DNA from: Oscillibacter valericigenes
GTDB lineage: Bacteria > Bacillota > Clostridia > Oscillospirales > Oscillospiraceae
Length of the DNA stretch: 64,000 bases
Assembly: GCF_021531915.1 (NCBI RefSeq)
Contig: NZ_JAFBIV010000010.1
Location: forward strand, 1-64,000
Direction of reading: 5' to 3'
A program made the position numbers and the translations under genes. Each line of letters begins with the position of its first letter. The stretch's first letter is position 1. Of the stretch, positions 6,791-15,292 are shown piece by piece. The notes under the pieces are model-generated. The model had not been told where the DNA came from. It ran no database searches and worked only from the letters and a program-made list of their open reading frames with translations.

Positions 6791-9130
6791 TTCCTTGATG
6801 TCGTTGAACTTCTCAATGGTCAGGCCGCATTCGAAGCGCTGGACGACTTCCTTGGCGTCATCCTTGAACCGCTTCAGGGAGGCCAGGCTGCCCTCGTGGA
6901 TCACGATGCCGTCCCGGACCACGCGGACGGAGCAGGCGCGGACGATCTTGCCATCCTGGACGTAGCAGCCGGCCACGGTGCCCACGCCGGAGACCTTGTA
7001 GGTCTGGCGGACCTCGGCGTGGCCCAGGACCACTTCCCGGAACTGGGGCGCCAGCATGCCCTTCATGGCGGCCTCGATCTCGTCAATGGCGTCGTAAATG
7101 ACCCGGTACATCCGCATATCCACGTTCTGGCGGACGGCGCTCTCACGGGCGGCGGCGTCGGGACGGACGTTGAAGCCAACAATGATGGCATTGGAGGAGG
7201 CGGCCAGCATGACGTCGGACTCGTTGATGGCGCCCACGCCGCCGTGGATGACACGGACGTTGACCTCGTCGTTGGAGAGCTTCTCCAGAGAGGCTTTCAC
7301 GGCTTCCACGGAGCCCTGGACGTCGGCCTTGACGATCAGGGCCAGCTCCTTGCGCTCACCGGCCTGGATCTGGTCGAACAGGTTCTCCAGGGATACCTTC
7401 TGGGTGGGAGCCAGGGACTTGGCCTTCTCCTCGGCCTTGCGCTGCTCCACCAGCTCGCGGGCCATGCGCTCGTCGGCCACGGCGAAGAAGGGGCTGCCGC
7501 CGATGGGGGCCTCGCTGAGGCCCGCAATCTCCACGGGGACGGAGGGACCGGCCTCAGTCAGACGGGTGCCCTTGTAATCCAGCATGGTGCGGACACGGCC
7601 CACGGCGGTGCCGGCGATGATGATATCGCCCTGCTTCAGCGTACCGTTCTGCACCAGCAGCGTGGCCACGGGGCCGCGGCCCTTGTCCAGACGGGACTCG
7701 ATGACGGTGCCCTGACCGGCCCGGTTGGGGTTGGCCTTCAGCTCCTGGATCTCGGCCAGCAGCACCAGGTTCTCCAGCAGGTTGTCGATGCCGATGTTCT
7801 TCTTGGCGGAAATCTTGCAGACGATGGTCTCGCCGCCCCACTCCTCGGGCACCAGACCGTGCTCGGTCAGCTGCTGCATGACGCGGTCGGGGTTGGCGTT
7901 TTCCTTGTCGATCTTGTTGACGGCCACGATGATGGGGATGTTGGCGGCCTTGGCGTGGTTGATGGACTCGATGGTCTGGGGCATGATGCCGTCGTCCGCC
8001 GCCACCATCAGGATGGCGATATCGGTGACCATGGCGCCGCGGGCGCGCATGGAGGTGAAGGCCTCGTGGCCCGGGGTGTCCAGGAAGGTGATGGACTTGC
8101 CGTTGATCTGCGTCTGATAGGCGCCGATGTGCTGGGTGATGCCGCCGGCCTCGCCCGCAGCCACGGAGGTGTTGCGGATGGTGTCCAGCAGGGAGGTCTT
8201 GCCGTGGTCGACGTGGCCCATGACCACCACCACGGGAGCGCGGGGGAGCAGGTCCTCGGCCTTGTCCTCGGAGACGTCGATCAGCTTCTCCTCAATGGTG
8301 ACCACCACTTCCTTCTCCACCTTGCAGCCCATCTCCTCGGCGATGATGGCGGCGGTGTCGAAGTCGATGATCTGGCTGAGGGAGGCCATGATGCCGTTCT
8401 TCATCAGGCACTTGACCACCTCGGCGCCGGTCTTCTTCATGCGGGAGGCCAGCTCGCCAACGGAAATCTCGTCGGGGATCTGGACCTTCACGGGGGCCTT
8501 CTTGGCGATCTCCAGCTGCAGCTTGCGCATCTTCTCAGCCTCGTCCTGACGGCGCTTGTTGGAGAAGGTCATGTTGCCCTTGCGCTGGTTGTTGCGGAAC
8601 TTCTCCTTGCCGCCCTTCTGCTGCATCCGCTGACCGCGCTCGCCGCCCAGATCCTCCAGGCGCTCGTCGTACTTGGCCAGGTTCACGTCGCCGCCCTTGC
8701 GGGTGTCCACGATCTTCTTCTGGGGGACACGGGTGGTGGGCTGCTGCACGGGCTGCTTCGCCGCCTCGGCAGGCTTCTGTGCGCCCTGCTGGGGAGCGGC
8801 CTTGGGAGCAGGTTTGGCCTGCTGCGCGGGCTGCTTGCCGGGAGCGGACTTGGCGGTCTGGTTCTGAGCCACCTGCTGGGGAGCGGGAGCAGCCTGGGGA
8901 GCGGGCTTGGGCTGCTCCTTGGGCTGGGTGTCGGCGTAGATCACCTGGATGCCGGACACCTGGTTGTGCTGGGTCAGATAGTCGAAAATGACGGACAGCT
9001 CATGGTCCGACAGGACCTGCATGTGGTTCTTGGGCGCGGCCACATACTTGGTCAAAATCTCGGTAATGGTCTTGGTGGGCAGGCCGAAGTCCTTAGCCAC
9101 CTCATGGACCCTGTATTTCTCAATAGCCAA
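6746..9130 (-). CDS. infB: Translation initiation factor IF-2
   Basis: IF-2 is the GTPase that brings initiator tRNA to the 30S subunit and promotes subunit joining. The product has 794 aa. An IF2_N-like domain (about 1-55) leads into a low-complexity Pro/Ala/Gln/Lys linker (about 70-180). A second IF2_N domain lies near 215-275. The GTPase domain has G1 GHVDHGKT (305-312), DTPGHE and NKID. The beta-barrel domains and C-terminal tRNA-binding domain follow, ending [10 protein letters not shown]. The start at 9130 has GAGGTG upstream. The 3' end is repeated twice downstream, so the gene end has been a site of duplication or insertion. Confidence 0.97.
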   Translation of the reverse strand: MAIEKYRVHEVAKDFGLPTKTITEILTKYVAAPKNHMQVLSDHELSVIFDYLTQHNQVSGIQVIYADTQPKEQPKPAPQAAPAPQQVAQNQTAKSAPGKQPAQQAKPAPKAAPQQGAQKPAEAAKQPVQQPTTRVPQKKIVDTRKGGDVNLAKYDERLEDLGGERGQRMQQKGGKEKFRNNQRKGNMTFSNKRRQDEAEKMRKLQLEIAKKAPVKVQIPDEISVGELASRMKKTGAEVVKCLMKNGIMASLSQIIDFDTAAIIAEEMGCKVEKEVVVTIEEKLIDVSEDKAEDLLPRAPVVVVMGHVDHGKTSLLDTIRNTSVAAGEAGGITQHIGAYQTQINGKSITFLDTPGHEAFTSMRARGAMVTDIAILMVAADDGIMPQTIESINHAKAANIPIIVAVNKIDKENANPDRVMQQLTEHGLVPEEWGGETIVCKISAKKNIGIDNLLENLVLLAEIQELKANPNRAGQGTVIESRLDKGRGPVATLLVQNGTLKQGDIIIAGTAVGRVRTMLDYKGTRLTEAGPSVPVEIAGLSEAPIGGSPFFAVADERMARELVEQRKAEEKAKSLAPTQKVSLENLFDQIQAGERKELALIVKADVQGSVEAVKASLEKLSNDEVNVRVIHGGVGAINESDVMLAASSNAIIVGFNVRPDAAARESAVRQNVDMRMYRVIYDAIDEIEAAMKGMLAPQFREVVLGHAEVRQTYKVSGVGTVAGCYVQDGKIVRACSVRVVRDGIVIHEGSLASLKRFKDDAKEVVQRFECGLTIEKFNDIKEGDIIEGFTMEEIPR

Positions 9131-9171
9131 TCAAAACACCTCATTTTTGGGGGATTTATATATCAATGGGA

Positions 9172-9852
9172 TCAGGTTTCCTGCTTGCGGAAGGAGCCCT
9201 TGCCCTTTTTCACCGGGCGGCTGTGGGCGTAAGGGTTGTATGCGCTCCGGGACTTGGGACGGTTGCCCTTGGAGGGCCGGGACTTGCCGGGGCCGGGACG
9301 GCCGGTCCGGGGCTTTCCGGCGGCGGGAGCGGTCCTGGTGTCCTTCCGGGCGGCGGGCTTTGCGGGAGCGGCCTGTTTGGGCGCCGCCTTTTCGGGCACC
9401 GCCTGTTCGGGGACCTCCTTTTTCGGCTTGCGCTTACCGGTGCGGAGGTTCTTCTCATGGGCCAGTTGCTCGGCCCGCCGCTCGGCGGCCCGTTTGGCCT
9501 TCAGCTCCAGCTTGGCGGCGGCCTCGTCATACTTGACGGGGTCCAGCTCCGCTAGACGGTGGACGATGGTGTTGGCAAGGCCGATGTCCGTCACCGCTGT
9601 GACGGCGGCGGAGGAACGGCCCACGGCCCGGCCCAGCTCCGCCTTGGTGAAGGGGACCCGGAGCCACAGGCACTGGCCTGCCTCGGCGAAGTGCTCCACC
9701 CGGCGGCGGGTGTTGTCCGCCGCGTCGGAGGCCAGCAGCAGCACACGGGCGTCTCTGGCCCGGGCCACGGCCTCCACGGGCTCCTCGCCTACGGCCAGGT
9801 TCCCGCCCCGCAGGGCCAGACCCAGCAGGGAGAGGATACGGTTACTGTCCAT
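9172..9852 (-). CDS. L7Ae-type RNA-binding protein YlxQ with long basic tail
   Basis: The N-terminal 100 residues match the L7Ae/L30e/YlxQ fold: SNRILSLLGLALRGGNLAVGEE, VLLLASDAADNTRR, VPFTKAELGRAVGRSSAAVTAVTD. Such proteins bind kink-turn RNA. The start at 9852 lies inside the ylxR end with GAGGTG upstream; the frame extends further up but would run deep into ylxR. Residues about 125-226 form a Lys/Arg/Pro/Ala-rich, probably disordered tail that doubles the usual 100-aa size. Order nusA-ylxR-ylxQ-infB is the standard Firmicute one. Confidence 0.88.
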   Translation of the reverse strand: MDSNRILSLLGLALRGGNLAVGEEPVEAVARARDARVLLLASDAADNTRRRVEHFAEAGQCLWLRVPFTKAELGRAVGRSSAAVTAVTDIGLANTIVHRLAELDPVKYDEAAAKLELKAKRAAERRAEQLAHEKNLRTGKRKPKKEVPEQAVPEKAAPKQAAPAKPAARKDTRTAPAAGKPRTGRPGPGKSRPSKGNRPKSRSAYNPYAHSRPVKKGKGSFRKQET

Positions 9853-10120
9853 CCGCACCTCGCAGTTCCGCCTCCATGGCGTCGTAGACCTCGGGGGGAA
9901 TGGCGGTCTCAAAGGCCCGCTCCAGCGCCCGGGTCTTCCGGGCCTTTTTCAGGCACTCCACGTCGTGGCACACATAGGCGCCCCGGCCGGGCTTTTTGCC
10001 GCCGAAGTCCAGGCTGACGGCTCCCTCCGGGGAGCGGACCACCCGCAGCAGCGCCTTTTTATCTTTCATTTCCCGGCAGCCAACACACTGCCGCTGGGGA
10101 ATTTTTTTCACTTTCGGCAT
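9842..10120 (-). CDS. ylxR: YlxR family nucleic-acid-binding protein (DUF448)
   Basis: YlxR is a small basic protein encoded between nusA and infB. It carries the signature PQRQCVGCREMKDKKALLRVV at the N-terminus and GGKKPGRGAYVCHDVECLKKA in the middle. Structures of the family suggest RNA binding, and a role in rnpB or general transcription control has been proposed in some Firmicutes. Length 92 aa is normal. The gene begins 21 bases after the nusA stop and overlaps ylxQ by 11 bases. Confidence 0.93.
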   Translation of the reverse strand: MPKVKKIPQRQCVGCREMKDKKALLRVVRSPEGAVSLDFGGKKPGRGAYVCHDVECLKKARKTRALERAFETAIPPEVYDAMEAELRGADGQ

Positions 10121-10141
10121 GGCTCAACCGCCTTTCCGCAA

Positions 10142-11290
10142 TTATTCGGTGACCTCGTCCAGGATCTCCACGTTGTCCTCGTCCACACCCTCCTCGGGGT
10201 CCTTGTAGCTCTGGGGCTTGATGTCGATCTTGTAGCCGGTGAGGCGGGCGGCCAGGCGGGCGTTCTGGCCCTCCTTGCCGATGGCCAGGGACAGCTGATC
10301 GTCGGGCACGATCACGCGGCAGGCCTTGCCCTCGTCGGCCATCCACACGTCCACCACGTCGGCGGGAGCCAGGGCGGCGGCGATGAAGGCGGCGGGGTCC
10401 TCGCTGTACTTGATGATGTCGATCTTCTCGCCCCGCAGCTCGTCGACGATGTTGGCCACCCGCTGGCCCTTGGGGCCCACGCAGGCGCCGATGGGGTCCA
10501 CGTTCTCGTCGTTGCTCCAGACGGCCATCTTGGTGCGGCTGCCGGCCTCCCGGGCGATGGACTTCACCTCTACGGTGCCGTCATAGATTTCAGGCACCTC
10601 CAGCTCAAACAGGCGCTTGACCAGGCCGGGATGGGTGCGGGAGATCAAAATCTGGGGCCCGCGGGTGGAGCGGCGGACGTCCACCACATAGACCTTTACA
10701 TGCATGCCCTCGGACAAAACCTCGCCGGGGACCTGCTCGCCGGCCATCAGCAGGGCTTCGGTGGCCTCGGTGCCGGTGCCGATGCGCAGGGACACGTTGC
10801 CGTTGCGGGGGTCCATGCGGGTCACCACGCCGGTGAGGATCTCATGCTGCTTGCTGTTGAACTCGTCGTACACCATGCCCCGCTCGGCCTCCCGGAGGCC
10901 CTGGATGATGACCTGCTTGCCGTTGCCGGCGGCGATGCGGCCGAACTCGGTGTTGTCCACGGGGATATTCACGATGTCGCCGATCTCATACTTGGCGGAG
11001 AGGGCCTTGGCCTCGGCCAGGGTCATCTCGTTGGCGGGGTCCACATAGTCCTCCTCGTCCACCACGTTCTTCTGGACGAACATCTTCAGGGTCTGGTGCT
11101 CCTCGTCCACGTCCACGATCACGTTCTCCACGCCGTCGTGGTCCCGCTTGTAGGCGGTGGTGATGGCCTGGATGATCTTCTCCATCATAAAGGTCTGGGG
11201 GATGCCGCGCTCCTTCTCCAGCAGAGCCAGGGCGGCGAAGATCTCCGCGGGGTTCATACCAACGGGTTCCTTCTGTTTTTTGCCTCTCAT
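10142..11290 (-). CDS. nusA: Transcription termination/antitermination factor NusA
   Basis: NusA binds RNA polymerase and modulates pausing, termination and antitermination. The N-terminal polymerase-binding domain runs from MNPAEIFAALALLEKERGIP. The S1 domain lies near HEILTGVVTRMDPRNGNVSL. KH1 and KH2 follow, with IGACVGPKGQRVANIVDELRG and LAIGKEGQNARLAARLTGYKI. At 382 aa it is the short Firmicute form without the C-terminal acidic repeats. The start may be ATG 11290 (AAGGAG upstream) or the in-frame ATG 11 codons later; both have purine-rich sites. Confidence 0.96.
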   Translation of the reverse strand: MRGKKQKEPVGMNPAEIFAALALLEKERGIPQTFMMEKIIQAITTAYKRDHDGVENVIVDVDEEHQTLKMFVQKNVVDEEDYVDPANEMTLAEAKALSAKYEIGDIVNIPVDNTEFGRIAAGNGKQVIIQGLREAERGMVYDEFNSKQHEILTGVVTRMDPRNGNVSLRIGTGTEATEALLMAGEQVPGEVLSEGMHVKVYVVDVRRSTRGPQILISRTHPGLVKRLFELEVPEIYDGTVEVKSIAREAGSRTKMAVWSNDENVDPIGACVGPKGQRVANIVDELRGEKIDIIKYSEDPAAFIAAALAPADVVDVWMADEGKACRVIVPDDQLSLAIGKEGQNARLAARLTGYKIDIKPQSYKDPEEGVDEDNVEILDEVTE

Positions 11291-11352
11291 TGTCTGATTC
11301 TCCTTATTCTTTTTTCAAATACGTCTTTTCCTGACGGGGATTGGTTGATTGG

Positions 11353-11416
11353 GGCGGGGGAGCCCTCCCCCTCATCCGGCCCCTGCGGGGCCACCTTCCC
11401 CACGGGGGAAGGCTGA
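11353..11416. repeat. Dispersed palindromic repeat between rimP and nusA
   Basis: The segment carries CCGGCCCCTGCGGGGCC and CCTTCCCCACGGGGGAAGG stems. I recognise this as a repeat type common in intergenic regions of Oscillospiraceae. It lies in the 136-base gap between rimP and nusA. Confidence 0.55.
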
Positions 11417-11426
11417 AAGGAGTGGA

Positions 11427-11888
11427 TTAGAATTCCACCCGCAGGCGGACCAGGGCCACGTCCTTCTTGCCGAAGGTCATGTCCTCCTTGCCCACGGTGA
11501 CGGTCACGTCGCCGGTGGCCTCATCATAGGCGGCCAGGGTGCCGGCGAATTCCTTCCGGCCGTCCAGGTTCCGGTACAGCTTCACCAGCACGGGGCTGCC
11601 CAGATAGCGCTGAAAATCGGAGGGGCGCTTCAAAGCCCGCTCGGCGCCGGCAGAGCCCACCTCCAGGGTGTAGCTGCCCTCAATGGGGTCCACCTCGTCC
11701 AGCAGGTCGCTGAGCTTGCGGGAGATGGCCTCGCAGTCCAGGATGTCCACGCCGCCCTCCTTGTCCAGCAGCACCCGCAGATACCAGGTGCCGGCCTCCT
11801 TGACGTACTCCACGTCCCAGAGGGTGCAGCCCTGCTCCGCAATGGCGGGAGCGGCCAGCTCGGCGGTCAGTTCCGTGATCTTCTTCAT
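11427..11888 (-). CDS. rimP: Ribosome maturation factor RimP
   Basis: RimP is needed for 30S subunit maturation. It is first in the operon, as in most bacteria. The N-terminal domain has ELAAPAIAEQGCTLWDVEYVKEAG, then YLRVLLDKEGGVDILDCEAISRKLSDLLDE and the family motif YTLEVGSAGAERALKRPSDF. A C-terminal Sm-like domain follows. Length 153 aa is typical. About 105 bases of leader with a terminator-like hairpin separate it from the promoter. Confidence 0.95.
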   Translation of the reverse strand: MKKITELTAELAAPAIAEQGCTLWDVEYVKEAGTWYLRVLLDKEGGVDILDCEAISRKLSDLLDEVDPIEGSYTLEVGSAGAERALKRPSDFQRYLGSPVLVKLYRNLDGRKEFAGTLAAYDEATGDVTVTVGKEDMTFGKKDVALVRLRVEF

Positions 11889-11947
11889 GGAAAAACCTCA
11901 CTTCATTTGACAGATTTTTCAAGTTTTAGGCAGTCAAAAATGACCAA

Positions 11948-11975
11948 CAAAAAGAGCGGACCTTTGGGTCCACTC
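11948..11975 (-). terminator. Terminator-like hairpin in the rimP leader (possible attenuator)
   Basis: On the minus strand GAGTGGACC pairs with GGTCCGCTC (9 bp, one G-U) and is followed by TTTTTGTT. It lies between the promoter and the first gene of the nusA operon. Confidence 0.65.
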
Positions 11976-12001
11976 CGCAGCTTACTCTTTCTAACATACG
12001 C

Positions 12002-12030
12002 AATATATCACAGTTTACTCTCAAGCGCAA
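12002..12030 (-). promoter_or_regulatory. Sigma-A promoter of the rimP-nusA-infB operon
   Basis: -35 TTGCGC (12030-12025) and -10 TATATT (12007-12002) are separated by 17 bases on the minus strand. The predicted start is near 11995. Confidence 0.7.
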
Positions 12031-12079
12031 GGGGTTTTCCACTTTTTTATTAAAATAAGTAGGCAAAAAGCAGATAAAA

Positions 12080-12101
12080 CAGGCCGGCGGATGCCGGCCT
12101 G
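12080..12101 (-). terminator. Terminator after znuB
   Basis: CAGGCCGGC pairs with GCCGGCCTG, and TTTTATC follows on the minus strand just after the permease stop. Confidence 0.8.
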
Positions 12102-12106
12102 CTGGC

Positions 12107-12916
12107 TTAACGATGGAGAAAGCGGAAGAGACAGGAGAGAAGGAACAGGGTCAGGTTGGCGGCCACCACCGTGGCGCCCACCGGGGTGGAGAAGGCGAAG
12201 GAGATGGTCAGGCCCGTACAGAAGCAGACCACCGATGTGACGGCGGCACAGACCACCACACCCCGGAAGCTGCGGAACAGCCGCATGGCCGTCAGGGCCG
12301 GGAAGATCACCAGGGAGGAGATCAGCATGGCGCCCATCATCCGCATGCCCAGCACGATGGTCAGGGCCGTCAGGATGGCCAGCAGGGTGTTGTACCGGCT
12401 GACCTTCAATCCGGTGGCCCGGGAGAAGTTCTCGTCAAAGGTGATGGCGAAGAGTTTGTGGTAGAACAGGATGAACAGCACCAGCACGGCGGCGCACAGC
12501 GCCACGGCCAGGGCCACGTCCGTCTTTGTCATGGCCAGCACGCTGCCGAACATGTAGTTGTCCACGTCGGTGGTCATGCCGGTGGTCAGGGAGATCACCA
12601 GAATGCCCACGGCCAGGGAGGAGGCGCTCATGACAGCGATGGCGGCGTCACTGTTCCAGCGGGGGTTGTCCGCCACCCGCAGCAGCAGAAAGGCCGCCAG
12701 GATCACCACCGGGATGGAGAACCACAGGGGCGTCACCCCCAGAGCCACGGCAATGGCCAGGGCACCGAAGGACACGTGGCTCAGGCCGTCGCCGATCATG
12801 GAGTACCGCTTCAATACCAGGGACACGCCCAGCAGCGCGGCGCACAGACTCACCAGCACCCCGGCGATCAGGGCCCGCTGCATGAAGGGGTAGGAAAACA
12901 TCTGCAGAATGTTCAT
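12107..12916 (-). CDS. znuB: Metal ABC transporter permease, ZnuB/MntB type
   Basis: This is the membrane subunit of an ABC-3 family metal importer (zinc or manganese). The 269-aa chain is almost entirely hydrophobic with about eight helices. Family signatures are VLKRYSMIGDGLSHVSFGALA near the N-terminus and MRMMGAMLISSLVIFPALTAMRLF near residue 190-215. It overlaps the ATPase gene by 4 bases (ATGA), so the two are co-translated. Zinc is favoured because the operon begins with a Fur/Zur-type regulator. No solute-binding protein gene is adjacent. Confidence 0.9.
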   Translation of the reverse strand: MNILQMFSYPFMQRALIAGVLVSLCAALLGVSLVLKRYSMIGDGLSHVSFGALAIAVALGVTPLWFSIPVVILAAFLLLRVADNPRWNSDAAIAVMSASSLAVGILVISLTTGMTTDVDNYMFGSVLAMTKTDVALAVALCAAVLVLFILFYHKLFAITFDENFSRATGLKVSRYNTLLAILTALTIVLGMRMMGAMLISSLVIFPALTAMRLFRSFRGVVVCAAVTSVVCFCTGLTISFAFSTPVGATVVAANLTLFLLSCLFRFLHR

Positions 12917-13626
12917 GGCTGCTCCTCCCGGAAACGGCGACCCATGGGGGAGGCCAGGTATTCGGCGGGCGTCCCCAGGAAGGTCCCCCGGCGGCCGATG
13001 TGCAGCACCGTCCGGGCACTGCGGAGGGCGGCTTTCAGGTCATGGGTGACCATGACCACCGCCATGCCCTCTTTTTCATTCAGATAGGCCAGGGTTTTGT
13101 AGAGGTCCTGGGCGGCGGCGGGGTCCAGGCCGGTGATGGGCTCATCCAGGATCAGCAGGCGGCTGGCGGCGCACAGGGCCCGGGCCAGCAGCACCCGCTG
13201 CTGCTGTCCGCCGGACAGGTCCCGGTAGCTCTGGTCCTTCAGCTCCAGAATGCCCAGCTTGCCCATGTTCATCAGGGCCTCGGACTTCTGGGCCGAGGTG
13301 TAGAAAAACCGCATGCCCTTCCGGTTCAGACAGCCGGACAGCACCACCTCAAACACGGTGGCGGGGAAGTCCTTCTGTGCCTTTGTCTGCTGGGGCAGAT
13401 ACCCCACGGCCCCCTTTTCCAGCTCCGATGCCCGCCGGATCGTGCCGGACTGGGGCGCGATCAGCCCCAGCAGCCCCCGCAGCAGGGTGGACTTGCCGGA
13501 GCCGTTGTCCCCCACGATGCAGAGGTAGTCCCCTGCCCGGATGGTCAGGTCCAGGCCCGTCAGCACGCTCTGCCCCTCGTAGCCCAGGGAGACGTTTTCG
13601 CAGACGATCAGTTCATTGCAGCTCAC
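12913..13626 (-). CDS. znuC: Metal ABC transporter ATP-binding protein, ZnuC type
   Basis: This is the cytoplasmic ATPase partner of the ZnuB-type permease. Walker A is GDNGSGKST (about residues 38-46), the Q-loop lies at YLPQQ, the signature is LSGGQQQR, Walker B is LLILDEPITGLD and the switch His is in VTHD. Length 237 aa is normal. The start is GTG 13626, chosen because AAAGGAGG lies 6 bases upstream; it overlaps the end of the Fur-type regulator gene by 14 bases. Confidence 0.92.
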   Translation of the reverse strand: MSCNELIVCENVSLGYEGQSVLTGLDLTIRAGDYLCIVGDNGSGKSTLLRGLLGLIAPQSGTIRRASELEKGAVGYLPQQTKAQKDFPATVFEVVLSGCLNRKGMRFFYTSAQKSEALMNMGKLGILELKDQSYRDLSGGQQQRVLLARALCAASRLLILDEPITGLDPAAAQDLYKTLAYLNEKEGMAVVMVTHDLKAALRSARTVLHIGRRGTFLGTPAEYLASPMGRRFREEQP

Positions 13627-14029
13627 AGGCGGCCTCCTTTTCCTCGCAGGACCGGCACCGGCCGGTCAGAATGGTCCGGCGGGGGTCGATGCGGAAGTGG
13701 TGCTGCTGCTCCAGATGCCGGTACAGTTCCTCCAGATGGCTGCAGTCCAGATGGACCATGCGGCCGCAGGATTCGCACCGCAGCAGAAAGCAGCCGTGGT
13801 CTGCCTCGGGATGGGGGCAGAACTGGAAAAAGGCGCCCTCCTCCGTGTGGACCTTATGGACCCGGCCGGCGGCCTCCAGCTTTTCCAGCTGGCGGTAGAT
13901 GGTGGCCAGCCCCACCGGGCAGCCCTCCCGGCGCAGGTCCTCCGCCAGCTGGTTGGCGGAGAGGGCCTCCTCCGCCCGCTGCTCCAGACAGCGGAGGATG
14001 GCCTGATGCTGTTTTGTAGTATATGCCAT
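13613..14029 (-). CDS. Fur-family metal-responsive repressor (Zur-like)
   Basis: This Fur-fold regulator (138 aa) has an N-terminal winged helix (LSANQLAEDLRREGCPVGLATIYRQLEKLEAAGRVHKV). The C-terminal dimerisation domain has metal ligands in HPEADHGCFLLRCESCGRMVHLDC and a second pair in RCRSCEE, the structural zinc CxxC sites. I set the start at ATG 14029, with GAGG 7 bases upstream. It heads a metal uptake operon and its promoter carries a Fur-type box, so autoregulation is likely. Zur is the best guess from context, but PerR or Fur cannot be excluded by sequence alone. Confidence 0.88.
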   Translation of the reverse strand: MAYTTKQHQAILRCLEQRAEEALSANQLAEDLRREGCPVGLATIYRQLEKLEAAGRVHKVHTEEGAFFQFCPHPEADHGCFLLRCESCGRMVHLDCSHLEELYRHLEQQHHFRIDPRRTILTGRCRSCEEKEAACELQ

Positions 14030-14053
14030 AACATGCCTCGTCAAAAATGAAAT

Positions 14054-14097
14054 TGAGAATCGTTTTCATATTATAGCCGAACGTGAAAAAAAGTCAA
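14054..14097 (-). promoter_or_regulatory. Promoter and Fur/Zur-type box of the fur-znuCB operon
   Basis: On the minus strand -35 TTGACT (14097-14092) and -10 TATAAT (14075-14070) are 16 bases apart. Directly downstream, 14068-14054 on that strand is a 7-1-7 Fur-type palindrome (TGAGAATCGTTTTCA on plus) over the likely start site. Confidence 0.75.
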
Positions 14098-14189
14098 GAG
14101 CGGTTGCAAACCTGACTCAAATGGGGTAAGGTAGAGACAGGAAAACCTGTTGCGTAAACATACGTGAAAAACGATAGGAGATCAATACA

Positions 14190-15104
14190 ATGAAAGTTTC
14201 ACTGGTCATCATGGCCGCGGGACTGGGCTCCCGCTACGGCGGCAGCAAGCAGGTGGACGGCATCGGCCCCAACCATGAGATTTTAATGGAGTACTCCATC
14301 CACGACGCCCTGCGGGCGGGCTTCAACAAAGTGGTGTTCATCATCAAGCCGGAGATGGAGGAGATGATGGAGCGGCTCTGCGGCTACCTGCGGAACAAGA
14401 CTGCGAAGGACGGCAGCCCCGTGGAGGTGGCCTACGCCTTCCAGGACTTCTCCTCCGTGCCGGACTTTTACCGCATCCCTGCGGAGCGGACCAAGCCCTT
14501 TGGCACGGTCCATGCCCTGCTGTGCGCGGCGGACGTGGTGGACGGTCCCTGCTGTGTCATCAACGCCGATGACTATTATGGCATCGACGCCTACCGGACC
14601 ATGTACGAGGCCCTGACTGACCTGCCTGCCGACGGCCAGGCCGTCATGGTGGGGTATCTGCTGAAAAACACCGCCAGCCTTCACGGCACCGTGTCCCGGG
14701 GCGTCTGCACCGTGGAGAACGGCAAACTGCGGAGCGTCCGGGAGGCCCTGAAGATCCAGCTGTATCCCGACGGAACGCTGCGTGATTTGGCGGAGGACCG
14801 GGAGCTGAGCCCGGAGACCATCGTCTCCATGAATTTCTGGGGCTTTGCCCCCTCCATCTTCCCGGCTTTGAAGGAGTATTTCGAGGACTTCCTGCAGAAC
14901 GAGGCGGGGGACAACATCAAGGCGGAGTGCCTGCTGCCCGTGATGGTGGACCACCAGATGCAGGCGGGAAAGCTGGAGGTCACCGTCCTCCACTCCGCCG
15001 ACAAGTGGTTTGGCATGACGTATCAGGAGGACCGGGCCACCGTGGCGGCGGAGCTGAAAAAGCTCCACGACAGCGGCGCCTATCCCGAAAGCCTGCGGGC
15101 ATGA
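14190..15104 (+). CDS. Nucleotidyltransferase family protein (sugar-nucleotide type)
   Basis: The GT-A-like nucleotidyltransferase fold starts with MAAGLGSRYGGSKQVDGIGP, equivalent to the GxGxRxxxxTxxxPK nucleotide-binding loop of sugar-phosphate nucleotidylyltransferases. VINADDYYGIDAYRTMYE (about residues 128-145) supplies the metal-binding Asp pair. VSMNFWGFAPSIFPALKEYF resembles the sugar-binding side. Length 304 aa. It stands alone with its own terminator, so the substrate cannot be inferred from neighbours. The product may be an NDP-sugar for envelope or choline-type modification. Confidence 0.75.
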   Translation: MKVSLVIMAAGLGSRYGGSKQVDGIGPNHEILMEYSIHDALRAGFNKVVFIIKPEMEEMMERLCGYLRNKTAKDGSPVEVAYAFQDFSSVPDFYRIPAERTKPFGTVHALLCAADVVDGPCCVINADDYYGIDAYRTMYEALTDLPADGQAVMVGYLLKNTASLHGTVSRGVCTVENGKLRSVREALKIQLYPDGTLRDLAEDRELSPETIVSMNFWGFAPSIFPALKEYFEDFLQNEAGDNIKAECLLPVMVDHQMQAGKLEVTVLHSADKWFGMTYQEDRATVAAELKKLHDSGAYPESLRA

Positions 15105-15120
15105 GGCTGTGAGAATGGAA

Positions 15121-15154
15121 AAACACGGGCGGCTGTGGCCGCCCGTGTTTTTTT
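15121..15154 (+). terminator. Terminator after the nucleotidyltransferase gene
   Basis: A 12-bp stem AACACGGGCGGC/GCCGCCCGTGTT with TGTG loop is followed by seven T residues. Confidence 0.92.
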
Positions 15155-15225
15155 GGAGCGGCATGCCCGGAAAATATTTGTCGGTTTCCATAAAAAATGC
15201 CGCCAAAATTCTCATAATTTGCTTC

Positions 15226-15254
15226 GACTTTTTTGCCCTGTTTTCGTCTATAAT
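15226..15254 (+). promoter_or_regulatory. Promoter of the SGNH hydrolase gene
   Basis: The -10 TATAAT at 15249-15254 is perfect. The -35 (GACTTT, 17 bases upstream) is poor, so control by an activator is possible. Confidence 0.5.
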
Positions 15255-15292
15255 AATAGACAGGAAAAACCGGGCAGAGAAATGGGGCAACG

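Noticed and set aside
6449-9232. 927-codon open frame on the plus strand opposite infB
   Set aside because: It is a shadow of the GC-rich third codon positions of infB. It has a low-complexity Gly/Leu/His-rich product and no ribosome site.
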